NCBI RefSeq assembly: GCF_963675165.1
Contig: NC_087382.1
Coordinates: forward strand, 6,930,315 to 6,994,314
DNA from: Halichondria panicea
Taxonomy: Eukaryota > Porifera > Demospongiae > Suberitida > Halichondriidae
Length of the DNA: 64,000 nucleotides
Direction of reading: 5' to 3'
The notes beneath the pieces were generated by a model. That model was not told the origin of the DNA. It did no database searches and saw only the letters and a list, made by a program, of their open reading frames with translations. Below are positions 44,887 to 56,568 of the stretch, one piece after another (position 1 is the first letter of the stretch; each line of letters starts with the position of its first letter). A program made the position numbers and the translations under genes.

Positions 44887-45859
44887 ATGCCCACCAAACA
44901 AGGGTCAGGGTCAAAACCTCCTCCAAAGGAGAAAGCAAGCAAAAAGGCCAAGTCACTAGTATGTAAAGTCTGCGAAGATGAAGTCACTGACCAGTCAAAG
45001 ACCAAAGACTCAATCTTCTGTGAGGGCATGTGCGATGGCTGGATCCACAATTACTGTGCGGGGCTGACTACTACAGCATTGACTACTACAGCATTTCTTC
45101 ACTTTGAAGCCTCAAGCGAGCCCTTTATCTGTCCACACTGTAAGCTTCTCACTCAGGGGGAACAGCTATCAAACATGATGCAAGTGATGCAAGTGATAAA
45201 TGCCTTACAATTGGAAATTGCAGAACTGAAACTCAACAACACCTCGGCCCCTGCCATAGACATTCCATACACTGAAGTGCTACAAACTCAGGTCTCCACA
45301 GAGCCTCCCAGACAGGAAACTAGACCCACTACTGTCAAAAGGTCAAAAGCACAGAGGACCGCAAATTTAATGTTGTGGTCTACGGTCTAAAGGAATGCGA
45401 AAAGGGAACAAAAAGACATGAAAGGCTAAACAAGGACACTGAGTCAGCAGTCACAGCCCTAAAACCAACAAACCCAAATGTGAGTGATAATTCTATCAAA
45501 GACTGCATAAGGTTGGGAAAGTACGACACAAAAAGAACCAGACCTAGACCCTTATTAGTAAAACTGTCGAATGCGTAAAACTGTCGAATGCTAGAGACCC
45601 ACTACTGATCTTGACAAACAGGTTCAAGCTCGCAGCAACACCAGACATATCAGTAAAACCTGATATGACCAAGGAGGAGCGATCAATAGAATCAATTCTA
45701 CTTAAAGAACGCAGAAGGTTGATAAACCTTGGTACAGATAGCAAAACAATCAAGATCCGTGGCAAAAGTCTACTCATCAGTAACAAAAGACAGGGTTACG
45801 TAGAAAACATGGAATTCCACAACATAGAACCCTTACTTGAAAACAATCAGCCCATATAG
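44887..45859 (+). pseudogene. LINE ORF1 protein, PHD-type zinc finger plus RNA-binding region
   Basis: The N-terminus is Lys-rich (MPTKQGSGSKPPPKEKASKK). A PHD-like Cys/His finger follows: CKVCEDEV, IFCEGMCDGWIHNYC, then FICPHC at about residues 28-88, and a short coiled-coil-like stretch (MQVMQVINALQLEIAEL). Downstream pieces VYGLKECEK, DCIRLGKYDTK, RPLLVKLSNA and NRFKLAATPDISVKPDM look like the RRM and C-terminal parts of LINE ORF1 chaperones. The frame is lost at an 8-base duplication (45334-45349) and again at a 17-base duplication (45558-45591). A 15-base in-frame duplication near 45066-45095 repeats LTTTA. ORF1 proteins coat LINE RNA. Confidence 0.82.
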
Positions 45860-45913
45860 CCCATACAATCTGACTCGGGGGACGACCAACCCTCCGAGCC
45901 AGACTCAAACTGA

Positions 45914-48718
45914 CTAGCCTTAGACCAAAGGCACATCTCAATTGGCGTTTGGAACTCTAGAAGTATTGCAAATAAAATTAATTTTGTCCACTCAATGATA
46001 GCGAGCCTATCTCTGGATGTGATATGTATAACTGAGTCTTGGCTCACTGATTTGATATATGATAATGAAATTTCTCCCGTTGGCTACAAAATTTACCGCA
46101 GAGACAGAAGTGCGAGAGGAGGTGGTGTAGCGATTCTGATATCCGAAGATATACCCTCTCAACTAATCTGCAGGCACGAATCTCTGGAACTAATTGTAAT
46201 TGAACTGCTTGTTTCTCCCAAAACAACCCTGGCATGTATCTACATACCACCAGCACATTTTTCTTTAGAAGTGGCAAACGCCATATCGTCTCTTCCAAAC
46301 CACAACACCATCTTGGTTGGCGACCTAAACTGCCCAGATGTAGATTGGTCATCTTTGTCTGGAAAAACTCCAACTCCACTCTCGGTTTCTATTTGTAACT
46401 CACTTTTCGCTCAGAACTTTCTCCAACTGATTGCATCTCCAACACACACAAAAGGAAACATACTGGACGTAGTATGCACGAATTCACCAGACAGGATACT
46501 CAACCTGCACATTGACTCGTCTAATTGTTCACCTATGTCTGATCACTTCCTTATCACGTTCTCACTAGATGGCTTAAAAACACCAAAACTACTCTCTAAA
46601 GACAAACCAGCCAGCAACTACAACTTTAAAAAAGCAAATTTTAATTCCATGTCTGAGTTTTTTATCTGCCAACCCAAGCCTGCCTGTTCAGGAGCACAGG
46701 AAATATTTGTGCCCAAATTTAACTCTCAGAAGTCAAAAAGCCCAAAATGGTATACCACAGAAATGAGACATACTATCAATCGCTGCAAAACGCTTACACG
46801 CAGAAACAAATCCAAACCCACTGAGAGTACATCCCTAAGGCTATCTAACTTGTCTACTCATCTCCAGGAACTAATGACAACTGCCAAATCTGAGTACGAA
46901 AAATCGTTGGCAGTATGCTTTAAGTTCAACCCAAGTAAACTATTCCGTCATCTGCGCGACCTAAGTAAGAAAAGTCCACAAACTAGAACAATAATCCACA
47001 ACGGCTCCATCATCACAGAGACTGGACAGATTGCTGAAATTTTCAACAAATACTTTAACTCGACATTCACAAGAAGTGACTATACACTTCCTCCATGGGA
47101 CAAAATGCCCTCCCCCACTTATCAACTGAGCTCTATCTCTATAGAAGAGTGAGGTGTACGAAACCCTCACCTCACTAGACACAACAAAGTCACCAGGCCA
47201 CGATAATTTAAATGCGTCAACTGCGTCAACCCTCAAATGCTGTGCTACCGCTCTCACAAGATCAGTCACACACATTTTCAATTCTAGCCTATCTTCACAT
47301 ACTTTCCCACCCCACTGGAAGGTCCACAAAATCTGCCCAATCCCAAAGAAGGGCGACCCCCATCTTGTAGAAAACTTTCGGCCCATCTCTCTTCTCCCAA
47401 TTATATCCAAAGTCTTTGAAACTATCATCTACAAGAAAATTATTACATTCGTGAGACCAAAGATAACATGCCAACAATTCGGGTTCCTAAGAAACCGATC
47501 ATGTCTTTCTCAATTAATCCTATTCTTTTCCCAAGTTTTTGACAACATAGAAAACCGAAAACCTACAGATGTCATCTACCTAGATTTTAAGAAAGCTTTC
47601 GACACGGTCCCACACAATGAGCTGTTGCTAAAGCTTTGGAAGACAGGCATCACAAGCCCTCTTTGGCTGTGGTTTAAATCGTACCTACATGACAGGATAC
47701 ACTTCACAAGTGTTATTAATACTCCATCCAACTACTTACCAGTTATGTCAGGAGTTCCGCAAGGAAGCATCCTAGGCCCACTGTTATTTATTATTTTTAT
47801 CAATGACCTACCGGAGTGCATCTCATCTGCCAATCCATCAATCCATTTCTATTTGCGGACGACACAAAGCTAGTAAAGTGCATCACTTCTACGGAAGACC
47901 AATTGGAATTACAAACAGACATCAACCAGTTGTCATCCTGGTGCACTACTTGGAACATGCAACTCAATGAAGGAAAATGTAATGTGCTGCGCATAACTCA
48001 TCCTAGCTGGCACGAAGACAACCCTAATACACTCTACTCAATCCACAATTCTCACCTTAACTTTGCTACAAAAGAAAAAGACCTAGGCTTGTGCATAGCC
48101 AACAACCTCTCCTGGTCACTGCATTATAACCTCATATCGTCTGAGGCCTACCGAGCTCTTAACCTCATCCGACGGACGATTTCAATGAAATCAGAAACCA
48201 GCACAAAAAAATCGTTATATATAACCCTAGTTAGATCCCAGGTCACCTACTGCTCCCAAGTCTGGAGACCAAATTTGATCAAGGACATTCAAAAACTAGA
48301 AAGAATCCAGAGGAGAGCCACCAAATTCATACTCAATGATTACTCAAGCTCATACAGATCAAGGCTGTCCGATTTGAAGCTACTACCTCTAATGTACTGG
48401 TTTGAAATACAGGACATAATGTTTCTAGTAAAGTCACTAAAGGAACCCTCGGACAACTTCAACATAAGAGATCACATCAAATTCGTTACTGGTCGCACCC
48501 GCTTCAGTTGCAACAACAAACTCACTGTACAAGCCAATCACTACAGCGCAAGCAGACACTTCTACCTCAATCGTATCACAAGGTTATGGAACTTGATGCC
48601 CACTATGCTGATGGATATCAGCGCACCACTAACTTCAACAAAGAATACACTCCACCATTACTTCTGGGAGCACTTCAAACAAACTTTGTCTCTGACATCC
48701 CATGTACCTACCACTTAA
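45914..48718 (+). pseudogene. LINE ORF2: AP endonuclease and reverse transcriptase
   Basis: Endonuclease motifs: ISIGVWNSRSIANK, VICITESWL, RGGGVAILI, ILVGDLNCPDVDW, SPMSDHFLITF (about 45940-46570). Reverse transcriptase motifs: NFRPISLLPIISKVFE, YLDFKKAFDTVPHNELLLKL, MSGVPQGSILGPLLFIIFIN, and the catalytic FADDTKL (47848-47868) in a different frame. The C-terminal part includes YCSQVWRPNLIKDIQKLERI and a tryptophan-rich end. The frame opens right after a TGA at 45911; no ATG precedes the conserved start, so initiation by reinitiation or an upstream frame is likely. Breaks: a stop at about 47150 (a few-base insertion) and an 8-base duplication (47831-47846) just before FADD. It primes and copies LINE RNA at the nicked target. 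Confidence 0.9.
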
Positions 48719-48869
48719 TGTGCCCATGCAACAGATGCTACATGTGCAACAGATGCTACACACGTAATTATAGCTAGCTTCACATGTAAAGCGGCACAGT
48801 CTGTCAGCTATAGTCTTTGCTACAACAATCACTTGTTTTTATATCATTCACGTTACAGGCTGTAAAGTC

Positions 48870-48898
48870 TTAATAATAATAATAATAATAATAATAAT
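48870..48898. repeat. (TAA)n tract at the LINE 3' end
   Basis: About nine TAA units. Taken as the LINE tail because it closes the ORF2 3' region. Confidence 0.85.
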
Positions 48899-49117
48899 TA
48901 GCAGTACACCGTACACCCACACCAGTACACCAGACGCTAGTGACTCGGTAGGTGCAACGTCCATTAGTACCTTCATACTAGTGAAGGTCATAGTCACATT
49001 TATTTTTGATATTCATTACAACCTAAGCCTCCTTCAGTACTTTCTCGTTTCGATCCACTTTTTTATACTATAACGAAGACAGTGACACCTGGGTAAAGAA
49101 AAGAAATACATCTAGCA

Positions 49118-49687
49118 CTCAGGTATATAGGTATATTAAGGACTGGGACCTTCAATTATTGCTGAATCAGCTAAAACGCAGCCACGCCCACGATTTTTAA
49201 TATGTTTTGTGTGTAAAAATTTTGTGCAGCTACTGATCTTTTTTAGTTCTAAAAACGGTGTTCTAAACCTTCCTTTTAGCTCTTAATTCTTAGTGTAGTA
49301 GGTAGTTCAAAGGCTTAAGCAGACGTATCTGCTGGGAGAGAGCCACTTCTTTGGCCAAAGGTGAGATTTTGCACAAAACTTAGTCTTACAGCCTTACAGC
49401 TGACAATAAGTGACATTTTTATTTTTATAGGCTAATAACTTACTCTAAATAGAACATAATGCTCTCTCCCAGCGGATATGTCTGCTTAAGCCTTTGAACT
49501 ACCTACTACACTAAGAATTAAGAGCTAAAAGAACTAAAAGGAAGGTTTAGAACACCGTTTTTAGAACTAAAAAAGATAAGTAGCTGCACAAAATTTTTAC
49601 ACACAAAACATATTAAAAATCGTGGGCGTGGCTGCGTTTTAGCTGATTCAGCAATAATTGAAGGTCCCAGTCCTTAATATACCTGAG
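49118..49687. mobile_element. Fold1 foldback MITE, copy 3
   Basis: Both arms are present: CTCAGGTATA..TTAAGGACTGGGACCTTC at the left and GAAGGTCCCAGTCCTTAATA..CCTGAG at the right. The left end carries an extra AGGTATAT, a duplication absent from the right end. Same orientation as copy 1. Confidence 0.92.
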
Positions 49688-49689
49688 CC

Positions 49690-51370
49690 AATAATTATAG
49701 CAGACAATCATCTTGACAATAATTTTATAGATGACTTTGATGAAACACCACTCCACCACCACCACTTGTGAACTTTGATACAGGTTGGTTCTTGGTTTAT
49801 ACACTCGCATTCGGAGTGTTTGGCATCATAATAGCAAGTTATATACGGTAAATATTATTAGCTACTTTAGTGTAGTGCACATGTAAACATGTAAACAATT
49901 TTACGGCGTTGAATAATCTTAATACAATGTATCCTGTATGTATATCTGCTGCGGAGCTCAGAAGATCCTTGTGATAAAGGAATAAGTAAGTCTGTGAATC
50001 TCTACTCCTATTTATCATCATTTTAACATAATGATGAGGTCGAAGTTTGGGAAGATGAAGTTCGAAGATCTGTCAAGATCTGTCAAACCCGGTGGTAGTT
50101 TGGGTTTGTTATTTTATGGTACGCATTACATCCGCCATTTCTTATTTCTTGCCCAAAACAGCACCTCAGCTCTCTGTTATTTCGAATCAATTCCCACCTA
50201 CTATATACAAACTCCATCAGCTAGTTTCATCTTACGAAAACTTTGTAAAGCTTGTGAACATTCTGACAGTGGTTGGTATAACGGAAATGCGTAGTCATAG
50301 CCAGACACCCCCTTATTAAAACGCGTGACAGATACTTTTAACACGTAAGCCCGGGGTCTACAATGGTATACAATGGTATTGAATGAGTTCAAGACATTCG
50401 ACGGAAAACCTTTTCTTACTGAACCTGAACATAGATTGGTTAAAACCATCCAAACATGTGCATTGGTGCTATTTATGCATTGGTGCTATTTATAAACTTA
50501 CCCCGTGATGTGAGTTTTAGACGAGAAAAATAATGTGTTATTGATTGGCCCCCGTGAGCCAAAGCATGATATCAATTCAAAGCTTCAACCCCGAGTTGCT
50601 TCAGCTTTAGTACAGTGAAGACGACCTGTGCGTGCATTGCTTGCTATGTGTGACGCACGAAAGGTGTGCGGTTTCTTCACTCTGCCGAATTAGGTATTGG
50701 ACCTTGGAACAAGAACAACAGGATTAGTGACAGGATCCACGTTGTGGGAGTGATCTAGGTTTGTTAAAATGTGTGTGGGGTTGTAATTGATTTTAGCTGG
50801 TTGAACATCCTTTCTTGTAAAGGACGCTGCAGTAAGGGTACTGATCGGTACGTACCGTCCAAACATTCTAGCTGGAAATACGCGCTGGAGAGGTAGCACT
50901 GGAGAGGTAGCAGTCGAATAGAGCTTATGTCCACGGACCGTGGAAAAAGCGAATACCTTTCATACACTCTTGAGCAATACGAGTTAAAAAGCCCTGCAAT
51001 TGATCATACCAAAGTTTCAAATTTATTTTCCTCGATAGCATTGTCAGCTTCTCAGATCCACAATTGTGCTTCATTTACCCGTAGCTATTTGATATGTAAT
51101 AGTGGAACTTTCCTTGCTGAAAACTTCGTAGTAGTTTCCAACTGATCTGGTGCCATTTGATCTATTCATGCGTTGCTACATTTGCAGGTGGAGGCATTGG
51201 CATAGACACTGAGGTACCTGGAATGTGCTCTGAATTTTTGCTGGAGCAATTTCAATTCCTGAACTTGACCCATATTCACTTGCATTCTCTGACCATTCTC
51301 TGGCCATTCTCTGGCCATTGCCTTGCTTCACTGAGCAGTTGACTGCACTAGGTATGGAAGAATTTGATGC
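49690..51370. other. 1.7-kb stretch without a recognised gene
   Basis: Frames at 50031-50319 (+), 50201-50449 (-), 50690-50967 (-) and 50927-51145 (+) have coding-like composition in places (for example FGRYVPISTLTAASFTRKD on the minus strand) but no motif or splice support that I can defend. Confidence 0.35.
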
Positions 51371-51374
51371 ACAG

Positions 51375-51764
51375 TTAAGGGTTGAGGGTTGGGTGTTGTG
51401 GTAAGTCCATTAGTTCGTCGATATTATCCCAACTAACCCTTAACCCTCTTTGTCCATCCATTTGCATTTGTTTTGCAACACCTTTTTTACGCTGAGTTTG
51501 GGGTGTTTGCTTGTGGTGTTTGCTGTTTGCTTGTATCTCTTGAAAGCATACGCATGCTACAGCATTACGTTCTCGGACGATTTTCGCACCAAATCGTTTA
51601 AGTAAATCGTATTGAGGTTGCAGCTGGACGGCTTCTTCTTGAGACAATTGCCTCCAAGCATTGGTAATCTCAGGTCTGAGATACGTGAGGGGCTGGCCAA
51701 CACTGGCCAACACAAATTCGCTTAAATGCCTTGCCGAGCCTTGCAGAGCGGCACAACTTTGCAT
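51375..51764 (-). CDS. unassigned 129-codon open frame
   Basis: Reads YLRPEITNAWRQLSQEEAVQ then LLKRFGAKIVRERNAV, then a Gln/Lys-rich tail (QTPQTQRKKGVAKQMQMDGQ) and WDNIDELMDLPQ. Composition is plausible for a soluble protein with helices. The I-x-x-AWRQLSQEE start weakly recalls an HMG-like helix but lacks the rest. The 5' end lies at the edge of the tandem duplication that begins near 51760. Could be an exon. Confidence 0.3.
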   Translation of the reverse strand: MQSCAALQGSARHLSEFVLASVGQPLTYLRPEITNAWRQLSQEEAVQLQPQYDLLKRFGAKIVRERNAVACVCFQEIQANSKHHKQTPQTQRKKGVAKQMQMDGQRGLRVSWDNIDELMDLPQHPTLNP

Positions 51765-52314
51765 TTATTACAAGCAAGCAAGGAAGGTGATTGGGAAGAA
51801 GGATTATATTTATAGTCAGCATGCTGATCATAAAAGTAAAGAGATCATAAAAGTAAAGAGAATCTAGGTAGACTAAGCAACGCAGTCTCTATCACTAAAC
51901 AAACTAGAGTGCAAACCCTCGGCTGGTGACATGATTATAAATAGTAATGTTGTTGTCATGTATGACTTGCACAAACTAAACCAGACTGGAGGCATGCTGA
52001 AACATTTGAGAACAGGTAGTGATATATGCACTGTGGATTAGGATCACAGTCTGTTTGCATTTATTACAAGCAAGCAAGGAAGGTGATTGGGAAGAAGGAT
52101 TATATTTATAGTCAGCATGCTGATCATAAAAGTAAAGAGAATCTAGGCAACGCAGTCTCTATCACTAAACCCTCGGCTGGTGACATGATTATAAATAGTG
52201 ATGTTGTTGTCATGTATGACTTGCACAAACTAAACCAGACTGGAGGCATGCTGAAACATTTCATTTGAGAACAGGTAGTGATATATGCACTGTGGATTAG
52301 GATCACAGTCTGGA
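51760..52314. repeat. tandem duplication, two units of about 260-295 bases
   Basis: Unit 1 (51760-52054) and unit 2 (52055-52314) both run from GCATTTATTACAAGCAAGCA through TGACTTGCACAAACTAAACC to TGGATTAGGATCACAGTCTG. Unit 1 has a 17-base internal duplication (51826-51859) and two other short insertions that unit 2 lacks; unit 2 has a CATTT duplication that unit 1 lacks. Both contain a frame beginning IYYKQARKVIGKKDYIYSQH, which stays open longer in unit 2 (to VVVMYDLHKLNQTGGM). Confidence 0.95.
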
Positions 52315-52634
52315 GTCAGAGAAGTATGGGAGTAGGATCCCAGTCCCAGTCAGCAGCAAGAGCGCTAGCTATAATTCAAGCTTCTACTTTAGTGACCCTG
52401 TTCCATTGTTCCTGGTATACAGCTTTCTACTTTAGTGTAACGCATGTGCAAGTTCTACATTTTGCTCGCTTTTATTAGACAAAGAAGCTTTAACACCGAA
52501 AGCTGCCACTATCAGTACTAACTTGTTGTGTGGAGGCTACTCATGCTGTAAACGCAGTGCTAAAACATCCAGGTAAGCAGACCTAGTCACAAGCTTATTC
52601 AAGATTCTTAGCTTTTGCTCGACAAAGAAAGATA

Positions 52635-53692
52635 TGTGACAGTGCCAGTGCCAATGAAAACGGACCTTAACGCGGCAATAATTTTAATTTAGGGCAAACA
52701 TTTTTTTTCATAGGTTCAACCCTTCCTCTACCTACCTGTAAAAATGTGGGTCCTCTATAAAGCTTTAAACAGGTCAAGCGTGGACGTTGAAGAAACTCAC
52801 CGAACGTCCATTTTTTACCATTTTTTACAATGAAATTTACTGACGTGAGGGGAAATTCTCTGGGAATTTCCCTATTATTGTTAATTATTTTTAACTTGTA
52901 CAGGAACAGTCCACTTCTTAACAAACATGAGCGCTTGGCGTAGATCCACTCTTGTTTCTTTAGATGTACGTATCCCGTGCTCATAAACACTCCATAACAA
53001 CCTACAGATAAGTAGTAAGTTAAGATAGACACAATATCAATGTCACTTACATTCTAGCCAATAGACTAGCGTTTCACAGGCCTACCACCACCTGTGGGAA
53101 CCATCAATATAAATAAATGTTATACGACGCAGTTTCCTGGGCTGTGATCACCCATCCCATCAGGACTAAGCACAATGGTAGTGATACCAGTACAGAGTAC
53201 AGTACTAAATTAAAGGAGGAAAGTTTCTTATAAGGCTACTAAATCAGCCTTAGATCAATACAGACAAATACTAAGTGATCACTTAAAGCTGAACAGGGAC
53301 ACTTTCTGTAGGCTCCATACAAGTGAGGGATCTCTGATACATTACACAGATAATAACTTATAACAAGACATGAGCAAGACATGAGAGCTTACCATTCGAG
53401 CGACGGGAGTCTTTGTCTCTTTATTTCGGTGCCAAGCAATCCAGCTACATAGCTGCTAGGTCCTAGAACGCCTAGCCTTCATATAACTAACTTGTCTTCT
53501 CCAGAACATCGCTTTATGAGTATACGGAATATACGGAAGTGCCAATAATTGACTTAAATTATGGCCTACATATCTCCGGAGCTAGGAGGTCGATCTTGGT
53601 ATCATTTTGAAGCTTAAAGGACGCTCTATCCGATTCAACAATAAAAACTGATTCCGCGTTAAGGTCCGTTTTCATTGGCACGTACTGTCGCT
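52635..53692 (-). mobile_element. Rep1 copy, reverse orientation, both ends recognisable
   Basis: The left end reads TGTGACAGTGCC(AGTGCC)AATGAAAACGGACC; the right end reads CCGCGTTAAGGTCCGTTTTC then a decayed CGTACTGTCG. Internal blocks of the complete copy are present in reverse order. The left terminus contains a 6-base duplication. Confidence 0.9.
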
Positions 53693-53714
53693 AGGCTAGG
53701 CAAGGCACAGTCAT

Positions 53715-54218
53715 ATGATGCGCATTGGCCGTGGAATCATGCCTAGCGTCGGTACAACAACGTACTGCCTTGACTTCCTCTACAGCCGACTGCATGGACC
53801 ACAATCTCTAGGTAGCTGTTGTTATGAAAGAGAAAGTCATATATACCTCTCCGGATGTAAGCATGACCAACTGTGCCCAGTCCAGCGAACGATGTATGTA
53901 CTGGGATGGAATGATCCCAGCACAAGTGAAAGAGTAATTAATCAGTATAGTGATGGTGCGGCCAACTTCCTCCAAACACGCGAGAGTCTGGTGCCGGCAG
54001 TGACTCTGATGACCCTTTCTAATAGGTGTAAACAAGCTAAAACAAACTACCTGAATCACAGAGTCCAGTCGCCAACTTCGAACCAAACACTCAAACACTC
54101 CGAGCACTCCGAGCACCAAACACTCCGAGCAGCCCTGTCATCAAATGCAGCGCTTCTCAGTGATGAACAAGGTCTGATCATCATGTACATCCCTGATAGA
54201 ACAGGACTATATAACTAG
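53715..54218 (+). CDS. unassigned 167-codon open frame
   Basis: Reads YCLDFLYSRLHGPQSLGS, VINQYSDGAANFLQTRESLV, TLSNRCKQAKTNYLNHRVQS and ALSSNAALLSDEQGLIIMY. The C-terminal half looks soluble and helical. No family recognised. A duplicated CCGAGCACT near 54107-54122 adds HSEHSEH. Starts directly after the decayed end of a Rep1 copy. Confidence 0.3.
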   Translation: MMRIGRGIMPSVGTTTYCLDFLYSRLHGPQSLGSCCYERESHIYLSGCKHDQLCPVQRTMYVLGWNDPSTSERVINQYSDGAANFLQTRESLVPAVTLMTLSNRCKQAKTNYLNHRVQSPTSNQTLKHSEHSEHQTLRAALSSNAALLSDEQGLIIMYIPDRTGLYN

Positions 54219-54224
54219 GTAAAA

Positions 54225-54635
54225 GGATTGTCTCTCAAGAAGGTCATCAGCACTAGCTAGTGTCTCTTCTACAGCGTCAGAGAAAGGTTGTCAATTTGCT
54301 TGTTTCAAGTCAAAACGGTCGTTTTCTACGATTAGCCAACTAAGTCTTGTCCTAGCTGCCCAAAAAGGGGCGTATTTCTGCATAAGTAGGGTTTGTCAGA
54401 CGGTTTTGTAAAGACTCGCAAACAGTCGCCATTTTTTTCTTATGCGCCATATAGGCTCGTTTCAGAAATAGCTAAACTCAAGAAAGCTCGATAGTATCGG
54501 AACTCGGTTTGCTTGCTTGATTGATAGTGAATCGTATTTTTCCGGTCCCCCCTCACTTCGGGCAAGATTTCAATTATCAGATTATTATAACCCTATGTAA
54601 TGGTGTGTATTTAACTGTATTTAACGAGGGAGGAA
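54225..54635. other. no recognised gene
   Basis: AT-rich sequence with no coding support or repeat match in the window. Confidence 0.4.
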
Positions 54636-54639
54636 ACTC

Positions 54640-55240
54640 GAAAAATCACTGCCATCCATGTAATGAGTGTGAACAGTTAGTGTTAGAAAATGGTTAGAAA
54701 ATGATGCCATGACCGCCATATTAATTTTCAAAAAAATGCACAAAATCCGTAGAAAACAGTAAAACGCTTCGACTTTGATGGTACAAGACTTTTGATGGTA
54801 CAAGTTAGGCTAGGAAGATATACCAGTCAAAGCCTGAATCGCTTACTATCTCGAAGGTTTGGCTGTGATCTGCTTCTGTCAAGCGGTAAGGTAAGTAGTA
54901 GTTGCGTATAATACTGCTTTGTTACATGGCTCTTTAGATTTCGCTAGAACCTTTATACTGTCTAATACTTATTGTAGTAAGTATATAGCTGTAGAGTTTG
55001 TAGTGCTGAGAAGTAGCTTGTGAGGTGTGGCTGATCACCAGATGCAGCCTCGTGTGAGCGCAGTTTATATGTTAATGTTTAGAGGATGTTAATGTTTAGA
55101 GGCCCTGTATCATTCATTATCCTGTATCATTCATTGTACACTTTGATTATGTAAAAAGAGCACATAGTTGTGTACAGTACTTTGCTAGGAGTCTTTTTAG
55201 ATTCGCTAGAAGTGGCTTATGGTAGATATTAGTTGCTCTC
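54640..55240 (+). repeat. RepB dispersed repeat, copy 2 of 3
   Basis: Same block order as 2310-2900 (CAAGTTAGGCTAGGAAGATA, TTGGCTGTGATCTGCTTCTG, GTGTGGCTGATCACCAGATG, CAGTACTTTGCTAGGAGTCT). Several one-sided microduplications distinguish it (for example GACTTTTGATGGTACAA near 54771-54800). Confidence 0.75.
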
Positions 55241-56568
55241 TGTGTCTGTGTACATGTATGTATAATTATCATGTGTACAGTGTGACAGTGAATGACAGTG
55301 AACAAAGGCAGCGGCTGAGCCTGTATGTTGACGTGACTCTACTGAGCCAAATACGGGTACACGGGTACACAAGTACGACTACTGTTCTCTGTTCTTATGC
55401 CATAGGAAAAAGCACACTCCACATTCTTGGCAAAACCATGTCGTGTCAGTTCGGTCCTATGTATTGACGGACATGGACCACTCGAATCTTTTACGGGGAA
55501 GTTGGAGAGGAACAATCGCACCACCGTAATGACCTCCGACTGCAATATGAAGATTCTAGGCCGCGGAACTCTTTGATATTTAATTTTGGGTGGCTACATC
55601 AAACAAAGCTAACAAAAAGAAACTTTCTGTAGTAGCCCCTGAGCTGGTCACCCCTGTCAACTCCACCCATGTGCTGGTTGTACGACGGCACATCAGCGGA
55701 ACCTATAGCTGTGGGCTGTGTTGTCATGGAGAGGAAATTCACGATTTTATCTTTCCAGGCGGTTGCTGTCACGGGGGCCCTTCTGGACTGTCCCTCTGTG
55801 TAAAGGTAACGTAGCATTATTAGTGGTTGTGTGAGTGTGCATGTTGCATGGGTGTGTGAGTGTAGGTGTGTGAGTTTGTTTTTGCATGGGTGTGTGAGTG
55901 TATGTGGGTGTGTGTGTAATTATTTTGGGGAAGCTTTTTTCAATGCAGGAGGAAAATTTTTCCCATTGACGTTGGTGAAGAAGTTGGTGAAGAAGTTGTC
56001 AAAGTAGACGTGGTGAACCCGCTTGTCAATTTCTTCACTACGTGTTATTTCCTGCTTCACGACTGAAGTACCCATTGGGTCCCAGTACCCATATCGGCAT
56101 ATACTGCTTGAGAGTGGACCGACCTGTACCCAGCCGATCAACCGAGAGATTTCCCTGAAGCGCCTCCTTGTCGTGATGGGGGCGTAGTGCGTAAGAGGGT
56201 CTCTACTCCAATAGTTGTTCAGAGATGGTAAGTGGACAATAGAATACAAGAATACAAAAACTCCAATAAGCTTCCAATTCTTCAGTCTTCCATTTATCGT
56301 ACTTGTCATCTCTCCCTGGCGTATCTATTGCTCTCAGCCATTAACCCTTTAACCGTCGGATTCTTAATTAACAGTGAAGTGAAATGTCTCTATCGGGTTT
56401 CCAGTTTCCAGAGCAACTAGCAACTATATACCAATAGAATGCCCATACAACAAGGAATAAAATGGTGTTGCCATAGCAACCACGGTTATTGCGCCCACCC
56501 GTTTTTATCATTTTAAATGCGGTGAGATACAATCCAAAAATTTTTTTTCATGGATCTGCCTATCATAT

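Larger units (their letters stand above)
44650..48900 (+). mobile_element. near full-length LINE (CR1/Jockey-like) with (TAA)n tail
   Basis: Two open regions in order: ORF1 with a PHD-like finger and an RNA-binding-like part, and ORF2 with endonuclease and reverse transcriptase. The 3' end runs into a (TAA)n array at 48870-48898, as in LINEs with simple-repeat tails. The 5' boundary near 44650 is a guess (an A/T-rich leader lies at 44710-44790). Target duplications were not identified. The copy is inactive because of at least four frame breaks, most of them at short tandem duplications. Confidence 0.9.

Noticed and set aside
51375-51764. HMG-box protein
   Set aside because: Only the first helix looks similar. 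The tryptophan and lysine pattern of the remaining helices is absent.
55590-55814. Plus-strand frame of 74 codons with several Cys and His
   Set aside because: It is the antisense of the conserved C-terminal piggyBac segment (YNQHMGGVDRGDQLRGYY).
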